Shown: positions 47,641 to 61,282, numbered from the stretch's first letter. The stretch is 64,000 nt of DNA from Macquaria australasica (GCA_005408345.1 SEMN01000059.1:248001-312000), one strand, 5' to 3'. Notes: generated by a model from the letters alone, not told the origin. Numbers and translations: made by a program.

Positions 47641-50600
47641 CTCACTGCTCTTTCTGTTGCTCAAACTCAAAGTTAATACCCGATGTCTGTTTTATGTTTG
47701 AATCCTGAAAAAAAGATTTATTCATGCTGTTTTAATTGTCTAGCTTTTATAAACACATATTGAGCATTTGATTACTTACATATCAATGAGGAGGGAACAT
47801 TTTGCCTCAGCAGTGCAAACAGTCCTCAGCTGTTTGCTTTTCCCATCTGGCTTGTAACAAGTCCCTGAATACACACAGGTCCAATCCTGTCTTTTTTTTT
47901 AATCCTGATATTTTATCAGGTTTGATTTCCATCCTTCCCATGTAAAAATCATAAGGCTTTCACGCTGTGTTAAACAATATGAGGTAATGCATTGGGAATA
48001 TGCAACATTTTTAAACCTGTATGTTATTATTCTTGAAAACAGCAATTACTTACACTGCTCAGGTCTATTAAAAAGATTTATTAAAATGTTGTATGGCTGT
48101 TTGCAATACAGTGTAGTAAAATGGTATTGTGACTGTGCTGTGAAAGTGTTTTCTCAGAAAGAATCAAATCACAACAAACTTTATTTGATGTTTACAGGAG
48201 CTCTCTGGAGAATCTATTAGCAACCACAATCACAAGCCAGAGGGTACGAAGTTGTGCATGCAAATAACACATCTGCATGTTCTGTTCCCGACACCATGAG
48301 CCTGTGAATTCATTGTTGAATGTGAGCTCAGCCTTTATGTTCCCACATTATAAATTATCCTCTAAGATTATGTTGATTATTTTCAAGCAGATGCAGCCAA
48401 CTTTAATGTCTTTACTTTTGGTTATAATGACATTGCCTTACGTAATGAAGTGGACTATCAAATGCACATTTTAGCTTATGGTTTATATGTTCAGCAGTGA
48501 TATTCACAAATGATCCAAATTACAGCTAAGCATCTTTTATCTGTAAATCAGAATTTCTGTACTGTATATTGACATTTTCACCATGCCTGGTTGAGACATG
48601 AAGGGACACTGCCATAAGCCTCCTAATAAAAGGAGTAAAAGACAGTCTGGGGTGCATCTCACACGTTTATTGCAGACAAGCAAGGGTTGTCCAGAAACTG
48701 TCACAGAATTGGTAATAGTGTGTTAGCAGCATATTTCATCCAGTGTTATCGGAAAATGTACAACTGTGCTGCAATGTAAAAGCAAATAGTAATAAAGTTT
48801 GAAAACTTTGATTTTCCAACACAGATGCACATTCTCACAAGTTAACCCCCACAAGGCTTTGAACATAATTCATCTCTCCGATGTATATAAGTAGTGTACA
48901 ATTCAGAGTGGTTTCTCTTTCAATAATGCATACTTACGCTCAGACTTATATTGTTTGCCAAAGGGATCAAATTACATACTGTGCACAGTGTGAAGTTGTG
49001 ACATTCACATCTCAGTTTTCAGAAGTGAGCTATTACATAAATTGGTATAATAATCTATTGGGATGATATATTATAAAGTGTTGAACAGTATGGCAGAAAA
49101 AAACATAATTGGACGGTTTAGTTAGGGTTTATTAGTCAGATCTACCGTGTCTTCACATTGTGTTTGCACCGTGCCACTGCAGGCAGGAATGTTCTGTGTT
49201 GTTCAATCAGAACTGTCAAGGACGGGCCTAAACTGGAACAAGCCCACTGGTGCTTTTGCTAACCAGCACAGGGGGAGGAAATGCATTGATAAATAAGCTT
49301 TTTATATCTTAACTGAGCCTTTGAATTCACCTGAATCTGGCTTTCTAAGGGAGGTGAATGTAGATCAAGTGTGTCACTGTGTGTCACATTGTCATAGCTC
49401 ACCTCAAAGTTTGCAACATTTTGTACAGCGACTCATCTTTATTCAACAACCTGGCTGACAATCACTATATCTAATAAAACCCTGTCTGCTATTAATTGTT
49501 CATAATCAATTCAATCAACTGTTCATATGCAACTATTCTGCATTAGCACTTTAAATTCAATGGCAATGTGTGTTGCTCATACAGCAGAGTAAAAAGGGTG
49601 TGAAGGTCGATTGGTGTATTGTACAAGCGCTTGCTTTTGACAATCGCGGCAGGGGTTTGTTTCCCGTCTAATAGTCAGTGTTGACATTTTTAGTAGCCAT
49701 AACCAATATCCTTCTCTAGCCTAAATTCACTTGTTTGTTGTACCTTAACAATAATTGATTTGCCATGAGCAGAAACTGCCAGAATATCCAATTATGTTCC
49801 CCCCAAACATGCTAATGCTACATAATTGAATACATTTCTACAAGACTTGACAAATATACCAATTAAAAAATTCTACAGAAGGAGAAGAAGAAGAGGACTC
49901 AAGCTATTTATACTGTAGAGATTGGTGTTTGATACTTTTCTTTTAGGAAAACTGTGAGTCTTAAAAGAACGACATGTTCTAGTTGAATAATCACACTGAA
50001 ACACAACACATCAGATGTGACATGATGGTTGCAAATTTAGCTATTGACTAGGAAAAATTGAGCAAGGAATGTGAATGACAAAAGTCCTCTCTTCTTTCCA
50101 CAGTAACTGTCAAGGTGCCTTTTTAAGCACCTTAATTAAGAGACCAATAATAAAGACTGTAGCTGTACTGGGCAGCCCTCAGGTATGACTGTCTGTAACC
50201 TTAAGGACTGTGGCATTAATGGAAAAGTGTGTATGTGATCGCCCAAGGAAAAACCGTCAACTCTGTTAAGCTAATTTACACTCCTTCAAATAAATAATGG
50301 TGTATTCTTATGAGCAAGCACATTGCCGATGAAACAAACACTGTCAGGGACTGACAAATGTGGTCCAGCATGTCCTACGATTGTAATTTCATTACCTCTA
50401 GATTGTTGTAGAAAAACGATTACACCTGTGAAAATATTGCAGCAAACACAGGGATGACATTGTGGATCTGAGTTTACTTCTAAATGTTGCAAATACAACA
50501 AAAACAACTGTGTGAGCTGTACTTTGCTGTTATTTTGACACAGAATCAGCTACTCTGAATTTTTTCCTCATCTGTTGAACACGTGTTTAAAGGCTTAACG

Positions 50601-53600
50601 TGCTGTAGTATATGGTGCTGATTTCCCTCTTATTTACTCATTAACTGGAATTTTATTTGCATTATTTGTTTGACTTGTTCGTAGATTTAATGAAAGAGTG
50701 AATCCCCTCCCTGCTGATTTCGAAGCTCACCTCTAATAATTTCTAATACACTAATTACTATTCCTGTTATTGCGCTCCAATTTGCAGCTGTGTATACTTA
50801 AGAGAAACAAGTAATTATAATGAGGACCTGACCTCATCAAAAAAGGAGTTACAAATCCTCAACAGCGTCACCAGAGGAGTACTGCTGATAGTAATTACTA
50901 CTTAAGTGCCTCCATGTAGTCTATCTGCCTCCAAGATGATCATCTGATGGTTTCCCCTGGTTAGTTTTTCAATAATTCCAGCTTAGATTATTTTTCAAAA
51001 CAACCATGGCCTTTGTGACCATATTTCTGTCCTAATAACAGTCAAAATAATTTAGCTACATGAGGCGTGTCACTACTTGTGGACAATGAGATTTTAATTT
51101 CATTCAGTTTGGCTCGATCATGATTTTCTGTCAAAATTCTTAAGTAAACTAATAAAAACAAATATTTTTTGTCTTGATGCAGATAGAAACACGAAAATAT
51201 AATATAACATAAAAATATGATTGTGACTGGTGTTCCAATTTGTTTCTAATGTTTTTTTTCCCCACTACCTTTTTTACACATGGGAGAACAAAACATTAGA
51301 AATTAGAAATCTTTTTATCTTCTTTCATAATGGAAACTGATTCAACACCACTAACTGCAACCTCAAAGAGTAGAGACTATACTGTTGAGTGACCCGAATA
51401 CTGAACCGTTTCCCATTTTGTCGGTCACTTTGTGTAATTATTGTATTAGATAGTTCACTGTTACTCCCATGGTGCATTTGTTGAAGCAGCTGAAAGAGAA
51501 ATTAGAAGTGTTGGTGCAAAGAATATAACTAGAAATTGCTATTTTAATATTATCAATTCTGCCAGCCTACTTTGAAGGTGTCAGTGATGAAGAAGAGTGT
51601 GTCAGTGATGCAATGGATGTAGATCTGTAGATCTCTTCATCTGTCAGCAGGAAGAACTTTAAGTCTACCTTTATTTTTGAGTCACTGGGAAGGCTGTGGC
51701 ATGTGCAGCCACTCAACCTATGAAAAAGTGAATTTGGATCACAAAGTCAACTCTGTCAAGAACAGATTGCAAAAGAGGAGTTATATAAATGGCTCATAAC
51801 AAACCACTGCCAGTATAATGATGGTTCCTGTAGGGGACCAGGCATGAAAGAGATGTGGACCTATGTCCTATACCACATCAGTCATGTGCATCACTGGGTA
51901 TGTGGCAAGACAAGAACAAGGTGAAAGCATCTTCCTTAAACCCCCAAAGAAGAGAGCATTCATCCTTTTACCCTAGCCAAACTCTGTTGCATTTGAGAAC
52001 CTTTAAAGGATGAGAAGCTTCCATGCAAAGCAGAAAGAAAAACCCAACAAAAACATCCATACAGGGCAGCTTGAGCTTTCATTCTCTGTACACAAAAATA
52101 CTACCAAAAGAAAAAGTTCCCTAAAGGAGGGCTTTCAGGCTCGCCGATCATGCTTGGACCACAACTGAAACAGTAAAATAGCTAAACCTAAAGGTGGTAA
52201 GGAAAAACACAAGCCACACACTCCAACAGGGCTCAACTGGTTTTAGACTACTCCTTCAGACAGGGCATGGTGTCTGGTGTGGTCTGCAGGTGTGAGTCAA
52301 ATTATGAAAATCTGCTCAACTCTGCAAGGAGTGAAAACAGAGGCACTTCTCAAAGGTAGCAGCACAAAAGTGGGGAAAAGCCTGATCCTGACTCACACAG
52401 CTGCAAACCTGCAGGCACATCAGGAAATGCCCTAAAAAAGATAACAGAGAAGATACTAAAAAAAGAGAAGAAGTCAACTTTGTGAGTGACTTTACCCAGA
52501 AAGATGAGTTGTTAAAAAGTTGTATGAAATTTCTGAAACCCTGAGTTTTTGTGCAGTTCACAAACACGTTTCAAATGTCCTGAGAAATAAATGGGGTAAC
52601 AAAAAGGCAGGGCAGGAGAGACAGAAATTCTGATTAAACACCATACTCAGCATACCATACGTTAAAAACATGGCTCACAAACTGTCATCAGTATATTAAA
52701 ATAATTGAGTTATCTCTTACTTAAACCCCCTAACCCTAACCGTACTTAAATAATCTTTAGTTTTATCAGCTGCCTCATATTATCTGTTACCGCCTCTTAT
52801 CATGTTCTGGAAATGCTGGTGACAAGGAAAATTGATTCACAACAGTTAATAGAGAGGCGCAACTGTCAGCATTTGCCATCATGCAATTACATGGAAGAAA
52901 CATTTGGAAAACAGAGCTAACATGGTAAAGAGCTGTCGCTTGCACAAGCAGCCTCAGAGAGATTTATGGACCAAAACAATAAAAATGTTCATATATTGCG
53001 TACTGTGTATAGCTGTTCTACATTTTCTTGATGAAGCACTTCTGGCCACCCACGACCCCTCACTTCCTTCATCAAGTCCAGGAATGTGAGTTTGTGCATG
53101 CTGACTGTGACTTAGAGAACATGTTGCTCCCTCCCGAAAATATTAAATTGTAGATTCTTTGGAACTCTGCGGTCTTACAAGTATCATTTTCCTTTCTATT
53201 ACTCTTAAAAGTCACACAGTGTGCAGAAAGAAAAGATAGTGTAGGCAATGGAAGGAGGAGAGGGTCACCTTCAGAGCCTGTCTAATCCTTTAGTTCATCT
53301 ATCCCAAATTTAATTAACTTTAAATGAAAGATAAGGAAAAGTTTCTCTCAAGTAACTTCAAATCCATGGATAATGGATGATGAAGTCACAGCATCGTTGT
53401 TGAATTTGGTTTAGGTCTACATGTTTTCTTTTGTAGCTACCTCGACTGCTAATTAGATACAAATAGGTGCACTATAGCTACACCTATCAACTTCTGATGT
53501 GTTCTTTTAACAACTTTTTAATCCTTAAAATTCAACTTTATAAACAAGAATATTATAAATATTTACAGATCTACACTGTTTGGTTCATCAGGCTTTACGG

Positions 53601-56033
53601 TAAAAGCATCTTTATTAAATGTCTTCATTGTGTCTGAAACATTATGTGAAGCAGAGAACTGCACAGTTACATCTGGTTTATTTATGGTGAACTGGATCCA
53701 TTTCTGTTTTAACGGCAAGAAATGTCTCAGTCTCTATTTGAACAGAAGACCAGGATGTTATGATCTGTGGACATCACATTAAATGTAAGTAAGTGCCAGG
53801 TTGTTTTTGGCACTTCCGGCACACAGCAGAACATGAATCATCATATTTACCAGAACGTATTTCAGGAGTGACATGCAGTTTATTAATTATCTTATATTGT
53901 TTTTCATGTGATTTGTCTGATCGAGTCATTTTTTATTTTTTGGCATGTTCGGGGAATATGAAACTCTTCCTTTAAATGCTGAAAAGATTTGAATGCATCG
54001 CCCAGATACAGTATTTCATGATGCTCAGATATTTTAATATATTTCCATTATTATTAAGGCATAACAACCTCCGTTCTTGAGTGGTTACTTTTGTGATAGC
54101 AGGCGTTAGCAGGAGGCTATGAAATGTGTAAGGTCATATCGTTTGACTTTTATTGAAAGTGAAATTGAAACAATCTAAGGTCATGTCCATCCTTTAAATT
54201 CCAAAAACTTATCATCAAAGGAAGTGCCTGGAAAATCGCATGGTTGCATACAACATTTTGGTTAACACAGAGTTATAACCCAATGATATCATTTCAAAGT
54301 GAATTTGTGGGGAAGCGCATGTTGTCAGTCCACAGCCGGAGTGGTAGGAAAGGTGTTAAGAGTGGAGGATGTGAAAATGAAAAAAAGTTTGAGCGGAGAG
54401 GGGTAATATTTCACGGTCCTGTTTTGTCTGGTGGCAGTTATCAGCAGCTGCCAGTCTGATAATTGCTGCTTGAGGCCCAGTGCTACTCCTTCAAGTCTGC
54501 ACTGACAGCCCAATTCAAGCCTTCAGCCACGGGAGCCGCTGCCTGCTGCTATGTAGCTGTTGGGATAACACTGGCTTTTGTTTGATATCATAGCACAGTT
54601 GCTTGTGTCAAGTGCTTACTTGAAATAGTCTTGCGAAGTTTGCCTTATTCAAAGGACTGAAAGTGCATACGTACGATATATATGTGAGCATAGGGTATAC
54701 TAAATGCATTTGAGCGCACAATGTCTATTTGCTCTTGTTGCTCACACAGTTGTCATTATTCTACCGCTTGCACAGCTCGAGTCTGGCATGAGCAGTATAC
54801 AGAGTCATGTCATACATATTTTGGTGTTGAATTTAAAAATGTATAGCGGAGTGGAGCTGGCCAAAGTTTTTGTCTGGTCATTTGTAAAGCGTGAAACAAG
54901 CCAACCTACAGTGCAGGGGCGTGTGCGTGTGAATAAATATTAAGGAGAAATAGATTGCCAAGGAGGGCAAGAGAAAAACGACAGGAATTTTCTTTGATTT
55001 AAGACCCGGCGTTCGTCTTCGAAGAGTTGTGGCTGTGTTGTGTACAATCAACACGCTCTGTCACTTAGCCACCAGATAATTGATGTTCCACTCCCCTCAT
55101 AACCAGAAGCTATCAGTCTGGGACTTCTGCTAGTATCTTTCCTGTCGTCTCTCAAGTAAATTACAGCTCAGCAGTTCCAGATAGCTTGATGTTCTTCCTC
55201 TGCCCTCCAGCTCTTTCTTCTTTGCCCTTCATTTCTCTCTTTTCTTTATTATTTTGTTTAATCTGCAGATGGTGAGCACAATTAGGACACTAACTCACCA
55301 CAAATTCAATTCAATAGGTGTGCATCGCCAGTCAGTATTGTCATTCAAATGTTAACAGGTTTTTTTTTAGCCTTTTGTTCCAGTTGGATGAGTTCTCTCA
55401 TTTGCTTAAGAGACCAATAATTGCTGATTTCATACATTTACATAAAAGCTATTGGATTCCAAAAAACGATTCAACTACGTATCTTTCTTCATTTATCAAA
55501 CTCTGTGGCTTGGTATTTACAAGATAGTGCAATAGTAGTCTCTGAAAAATAAAAGCCCTCACCATCATTTCATTAGTTTGTGCAATTTGTGACCTGTTAT
55601 TTAGGCCAGTGACTAGCTTAAGCTTTGCAAACAATTCGATTGCTAAGTGTTTGCTTTTTCAGTTGTATCAGTAGATTTCTATGTTCTAATTTGCCTGTAT
55701 GTGCAGCTATGAATTAGAGAGCTCAGGACATATCTCTGTTCAAGCATCAAAGTCAGTAGGCATGAGTAGACCAAATATGTTCTGGTTGTGTAGCACAGAC
55801 AGTGTCTTTTTCACTGGCCATGTTGGTGGAGGGTGGTGAATAGACTGGCCACTTGGCCAGAAGGTATAACAGACACAGCCTATTGGCTTTCCAGAAGATT
55901 GTCCAATCACAAGTCACAAAACTGGCTGAGAGAAGTCCTACTCTAATAAGTCTGACTGCTTTAATGCAACAAAGCTTGTTAAAGTGAAGAAAACATTCTA
56001 CAAAGCAACCTTGGAAACTCCAGTTTGATGGTA
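47641..56033. other. Long non-coding interval, probably intron
   Basis: AT-rich DNA with no recognisable gene or element. One exon-like segment (50104-50182) has a strong acceptor (CTCTTCTTTCCACAG), a good donor (CTCAG|GTATGA) and an open frame, but its phase (2 to 0) does not fit the exon at 60634. The open frames at 52316-52567, 53793-53975, 54244-54459 and 54704-54943 are unsupported. Confidence 0.55.
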
Positions 56034-56383
56034 GAGTTAGAGGAGAATATTACACCAATCTCATGAAGCTACAGCTGGCAGCCAGTTAGCTTAGCTTAGC
56101 TAAAAACTGGAAGCAGGGGGAAACAGCTAACCTGGCTCTGTCCAAGGGTAACAAAATCCACCTACCAGCACATTTAAAGCTCACTGATTAACACACTATA
56201 TCTCCAGGCTAGCTGCCCCCTCTGTTTCCAGTCTTTATGCTAAGCTATGCTACCGAGCTGCTGGCTGTAGCTTCAGATTTATCATACAGACAAAAGAATG
56301 GTGTCAATCGTCTCATCTGACTCGCGAGCAAGAAAGCGACATTCCACATTTCCGAAAATGTCTAACTTCCTTTAAAATAATGT
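56034..56383. mobile_element. Fold-back MITE family, copy 3
   Basis: The left half (AGCTACAGCTGGCAGCCAGT at about 56066, then TAGCTTAGC and ACTGGAAGCAGG) is the imperfect reverse complement of the right half (TTTCCAGTCTTTATGCTAAG at about 56224, then GCTGCTGGCTGTAGCT). It thus forms a long hairpin with a loop of about 100 bp. The same core is present in the copies at 25381 and 27419. Confidence 0.8.
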
Positions 56384-59300
56384 TTGGGGGCGTTATTTCC
56401 TTCACTGATAGGGCACAATGTGAAAGTCTGCTTCTTCACACTTCTACACTCAGAAACAGCTGAGCATATAAATACAGTTAGCTAATAGCTTCCTAACAAC
56501 TGTCAAGGTCTTGTTTAGTGAGAAAGCTTTGAGTACTATGGAAACTCAAAGTCTGAAAAGTCTGCATTAATATAAAACAAAACTAAGTTGGCTGGAGTCC
56601 CATTGGCTCACTTGCCAAAAGGCATACATGCAGTGTATTGTACTTCATTCTCCCTCCTCCAATTTTTCTTTCCTCTCTTGTCTGACAGTCTAACAGTATC
56701 TAACAAATACATGCTGAAGTAGTATGTGTTTGTATGATTTGCTGTAATTTATAAAATGGGATCCTGGAATAATTTCCCATATAGACACAAGACCACGGAT
56801 ACCTGAGATGAAGCAGGGCGCCATCATGAAAAACAGACAGGAAATTAAGAACAAGGTTATTTTGAACATCTTTAGGTCATCTTTTAGGCTCAAATTTAAG
56901 ATGAGATGGGTCATAAAGCATAAACCATTTGTGTGATATACATATCAGTAGCTTATTTACCTAAAGTTAAAACCAATTCCTAATTGTACTGATGCAAACG
57001 TGGCCTTGGACCGGTTGATTTTGTAGGAATCACCTTAAGATTTTGGTGTTCTCTTCTAACCTGCTGCTCTGCCTTCCAAACAGGAGGTGTTAGCTAGAGC
57101 TGATAAAACTGCACCATCCTGCTTTCATTAGAGACAGCCCGGCCAGAAATAGAAGGCTCAACTGGAATTAATTACACCAAATGTCACATGGATGAAGATT
57201 AGGAAGAAGACAACTCATCTCGCAGGGTATAAAGAGAAAATCGTAATAATTAGTCCCACAGGAAAAGATCCATCAAAATAAGAGAGCAGGGAACATATAG
57301 TACTTTGACCTGTAAATTAAACTATATGGCTGCATGAGTCTATATAGTGGTGGATTTTGTGAATCAGTACTTGTTGCTCTTTTCCGTTGCAGTTGTCATT
57401 GAATTATTTTGGATTAAGTTTCAAAATAGTGAAGAAACCACAGCTCAGTTGTCTCATTATAAATCACACTTGGATCAAAAGTCCTCCCTAAAAATTCACC
57501 CTTGAATACGCCCTGGGTTAATTAACAGGTGGCTACCTGCTGCAATTACTTTGAGCAGCATTAGAAATGATCATTTTCAGCCAAGGCAAGCCATATTTTT
57601 ACAATATAAGTACATGTTTGTTTATTTATTTGTTTATTAGTTGATTGATTGATTGGAGAACGTATCAGCCTCAAAGAGAGAGCCCTACTGTATCACATGG
57701 ATCACATCTTCACTCTATGCATAAATATTCCACAGTCATGAGTGATCTTTCCTCTCTTAAGTTGAACTGTTTGCCACTAAATGAACATCTATGTCAGAGC
57801 TGAACATTTAAAACTGTAGCTGTAACAAATCTAATTTCATAAATCTGTGAGTACTTGGTTCCTGTATGAACTCTTCATGTTGACATTACAGTAGAGTTTC
57901 TGGGTGCATACAATGTACACAGTATCACACGATTCACTGTGTGAACGTGTAATCTGATGACAAGCAAAATTGGTTTAATTGAACAGAGTGACAAGAGAAA
58001 ATCTAAATGTCAGTTAATTAGGATGATAAACCCTCTCACAGGAACACACTATATAAACAGTGAAGCAGCTTGCAGCCTGACAAACACATTTTTATTGTTG
58101 TGGAGATGCAGCTTGCCTGGTTGCCATTGCAGTTTGCCATGGTGCACCCTGGTGTTCAAAGTGCCAATTTACGCACAGTCCTAGACAGTCTCTGAGACAG
58201 ATATTGTGTCTGGAGTACCATAGCAGTACATTACAATCACTGGGTTCTGTTTCCACTTATACGTCAGAGCGACTTAAAAAAAACAAAACAAAACAGTGCC
58301 ATTGTAGGCCGGTTAAGTACAGATTCTCTGATTTGACTCTGAAGTTACATTTCACCTCATTTGCTCTGTAAATGTGTGTTTCGTTTTCTTGCTCTGTTTT
58401 GCCAGAAGATCTTACTTCTCTTGTATTTTTTTCCCAGTTGTTCTTGATTCAATGTTGCCTGAAGAATATGAAAATAAGACCCTCACTATTCACTCAAACC
58501 AGCGCTGTTGCACAATTCATTTCATACCTCCGCACCTCAGAGTCTACATGAGTTGCTGGATGTAGAGGCTGCTGCAGTGATATAGCACTTGTCCTTGCTG
58601 TGAAATGATCCATCTGCAGGTATGTCTGTCTGCATCACAGGCATCCTCTCACTCATTCTCTCCTCCGCTCCCCAGATGAGCAAAAGCGCCTCATTTACTC
58701 AGGCTTCAAAGACACTGCCTTTTCTCCCATATGACTTTGTTTCCCAGGGGGGTCTGTCTTTCCCTTTGAATCCCAACCAAACAGGCTTTGATGGCATCTT
58801 TGTGTATTACATGAGTCAACTACATTCCACTGAGAAAAATATGCATGCTCTGTAGTACCAACCACGAAATAAAGTGGGAAAGAACTCAAACTTGGCATCA
58901 TTCAAGTTCTCATAAAAGAAGTGGATGTCTTTGCACAATGTTGCTGAATCAGTAACGTGTATTAAAAGTGTATTGTAAATTTATTGGGGATGGCTGAAGA
59001 TTCTTTAGTGGTATAGCAATGGATTGTCACTGGTTTAGAGGGAACACAGTTCTGTGTAAAGGTGATTCAATAGTATTTTCAATAGATGGAATTGTGATTG
59101 CATATTATTGAGTACTGGTGCTGAAGCATTTTGCATTATGGATAAGCAGTGGCAAGTGGCACACTTGACTCAGATTGTCTTTCCACTAGAGAGAAAATTC
59201 AAACGAAGACACAATGTTGAAACACATCTGAACAATGAAGTGAGCATCAGGCAAGAAGACTCTTGGGAGTTGTTGTCTTCTTCACTATTTGTTTTCTTCT

Positions 59301-60633
59301 TGTATTTGTATTGCATTAAAAATCATTTTGGATGACTACCAGCAGAGCGTCTTTTGATCCAAAAACTATTGTTTTAAAAATAATTGTGATTTTGTGGTGA
59401 ATTTTACAGCTTTTCACATAAAATCTTGAGGTTACAGAAAGCACTCTGGAATAAGAATCTACATGACTGGGCTTTATATGTTATTGGCTTTGGTTTTGAA
59501 TGGTTTTGGGTGCATGGGAGCCTACATTGGTGAATATCGACTAATTTAATGATGTACCTATTTTGCAACAAAACTGTATGCAATTATTCAAAGAAAAATC
59601 ATAATGATAATAATTTGGAAAGGAAATGCTGCTCCAAAAGACTATGTGCCATTGTGCCTATGTACACATACAGTATACTGCCTGTTAGATATTTTATAAT
59701 GTAAAATAGACTTTGGTCCCTAAGGCATAATAAAGAAAAAATGTAGGATTTATTATATGCTTGGTGTTTTCCCTTTTATGCTCTGACAATCACATAAGCT
59801 TCCTATGTTTGAAATGATATCTCATTTAATCGAGTCATGCTGATGCCCCCTGCATGCAGTGTTGTTGAGAGTTCTCATTGCTCAACTGCTGTAAGCAACA
59901 TAATAATAAATATGGCCGAAGTACCTCGCCTAAATGAGTCACATTCTTTGCATTTGTGGCAGTACTGACAGACACATTGATCATTATGGTACATCAGATA
60001 CTGATGTAAGTAAGATGAAAACAATAACACAGAGAGGACAGTCATAACCATTTTCAGCTGTCAAAACAACAAGAAAGTTTGACAATTGTTCCTTTGTTTG
60101 TAAAGTCCACAAATAATATTAACAAAGTGGGACATTGCAAGAACCAATAATGGACAATTAAAGGGGAAGAATGAATTTGAGTATTATGGAAATTAGCTGT
60201 GCTCATGTGTGACAAATCTCCTGGCCTGTCACTGAATAACAAGAAACACAGACTGAGGCTGTACCCAGTGTTTTATGAGGGCGAGAATAAATGTACATAT
60301 GACTTTTATGTACAGGTTTATAATGGTTAGCATAAAATTATTTTTATTATTCATAAGACTAGGTATATTGTGAATTCATAATGTGAACATGAACCTAATG
60401 AATGACGACTTTTTCTCACTATGGATAAAACTGAGCTGACACTCATGTAAACAAAAAATTCTTTCTCTTTCACCTTCTTCTCACCTATTTGCCAAAACTT
60501 GCTATTTCCTTTAGTCTAGACTCCTGTTTTGTCAGACTCAGTGCGTGTTTTCACCAGAAAAAAATATCTCGAGGATAGGGCATTTTTCTTTTAACGGCCC
60601 AGTGAAATGAATCTATACTTTTATTTCCTGCAG
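56384..60633. other. Non-coding interval, probably intron
   Basis: AT-rich DNA without a recognised element. The open frames at 56690-56914, 57957-58184, 58622-58901 and 59108-59335 show no domain or splice support. The acceptor for the exon at 60634 lies at its right end. Confidence 0.55.
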
Positions 60634-60740
60634 AATCAACAAACAATGCGTCACTATGCAGCTGCTTTCATGCAAACACCAATACATTACCCCGGTGTCG
60701 ATCTCTCTTCAGTTGCCCCCTTATGTACACATAATTGATG
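60634..60740 (+). CDS. Internal exon of an unrecognised plus-strand gene (107 nt)
   Basis: The acceptor TTTTATTTCCTGCAG and the donor TTGATG|GTAAGT are both near consensus. The only fully open frame uses one base to close the incoming codon. It then reads 35 codons, beginning INKQCVTMQLLSC, continuing ITPVSISLQLPPYV and ending HIID, with one base left over (phase 2 to phase 1). Three CpGs and balanced codon use set it apart from the flanks. The alternating hydrophobic pattern suggests a beta-sandwich fold. It joins in frame to the exon at 19801 upstream and to the exon at 60825 downstream across an 84-bp intron, a normal short intron size in fish. I do not recognise the family. Confidence 0.7.
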
Positions 60741-60824
60741 GTAAGTCCTATGTCTGACTTCCAAGGCATTAGATGTTGTTGTGCCTGACTTATTCTCCGT
60801 AGCTAACACACACTCTCCCATCAG

Positions 60825-60904
60825 AAGGGGCAGGACTCGTCATCGGTCCACACATTGAAAAGAAACCAGCTGGATACAGAGTCTTCAGCAACCCTCTTAG
60901 TGAA
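60825..60904 (+). CDS. Internal exon of an unrecognised plus-strand gene (80 nt)
   Basis: The acceptor CACACTCTCCCATCAG and the donor AGTGAA|GTAAGC bound an 80-nt exon. Two bases complete the glutamate codon begun at the end of the previous exon. The next 26 codons read GAGLVIGPHIEKKP and then AGYRVFSNPLSE, ending in phase 0. Codon choice is clearly protein-like. If the donor were not used, the frame would stop within about 15 codons. The next exon is not certain. Acceptors with short phase-0 frames lie at 61379 (27 codons to TGA), 62790 (11 codons to TAA) and 63109 (11 codons to TAA), so the gene may end here or continue past the window. Confidence 0.7.
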
Positions 60905-60925
60905 GTAAGCTTCTTGCCACTTTCA

Positions 60926-61282
60926 GGGAGTCAGACACTGTCTTCTTAAATCCAGACTAAAGACCAATTCATCCAGCATAGTTTACAGCTGACCTTAACT
61001 CCCGCCTCACCAGCCTTTTCTTTCTCTTTGTATATTTATCACATACTTTCCTGCAGTCATTCACTTACTGTTTCTGCTGAGTGCCCTGACATTGCCTGGG
61101 TTTCTCATATCTACTAACACACACGTGTAGATGCACACACACACTAACACAAACACAGGCTCTGGCTCTCATCTTATGTTTTTAGTGTCCTTGTTTTTTC
61201 ATCTGTTTTTGTGGCCACTGCTTTGTGCAAAGCACTCTGTGCTGTGTCACTCCTGTCTGTTAAAAGCACTCTATAAATAAAC
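60926..61282 (+). mobile_element. 3' end of an L2-like LINE
   Basis: It starts with a diverged C-terminal RT segment (TTCTTAAATCCAGACTAAAG). It ends with the 3' UTR words typical of fish L2-type LINEs, GCAAAGCACTCTGTGCTGTG and then AGCACTCTATAAATAAACTC. It is heavily 5'-truncated. It lies 21 bp downstream of the exon at 60825-60904, inside the following intron or 3' region. Confidence 0.55.

Noticed and set aside
52720..52741. Telomere-like CCCTAACCCTAACC
   Set aside because: Only two units in single-copy-looking DNA. Too short to be an interstitial telomeric array.
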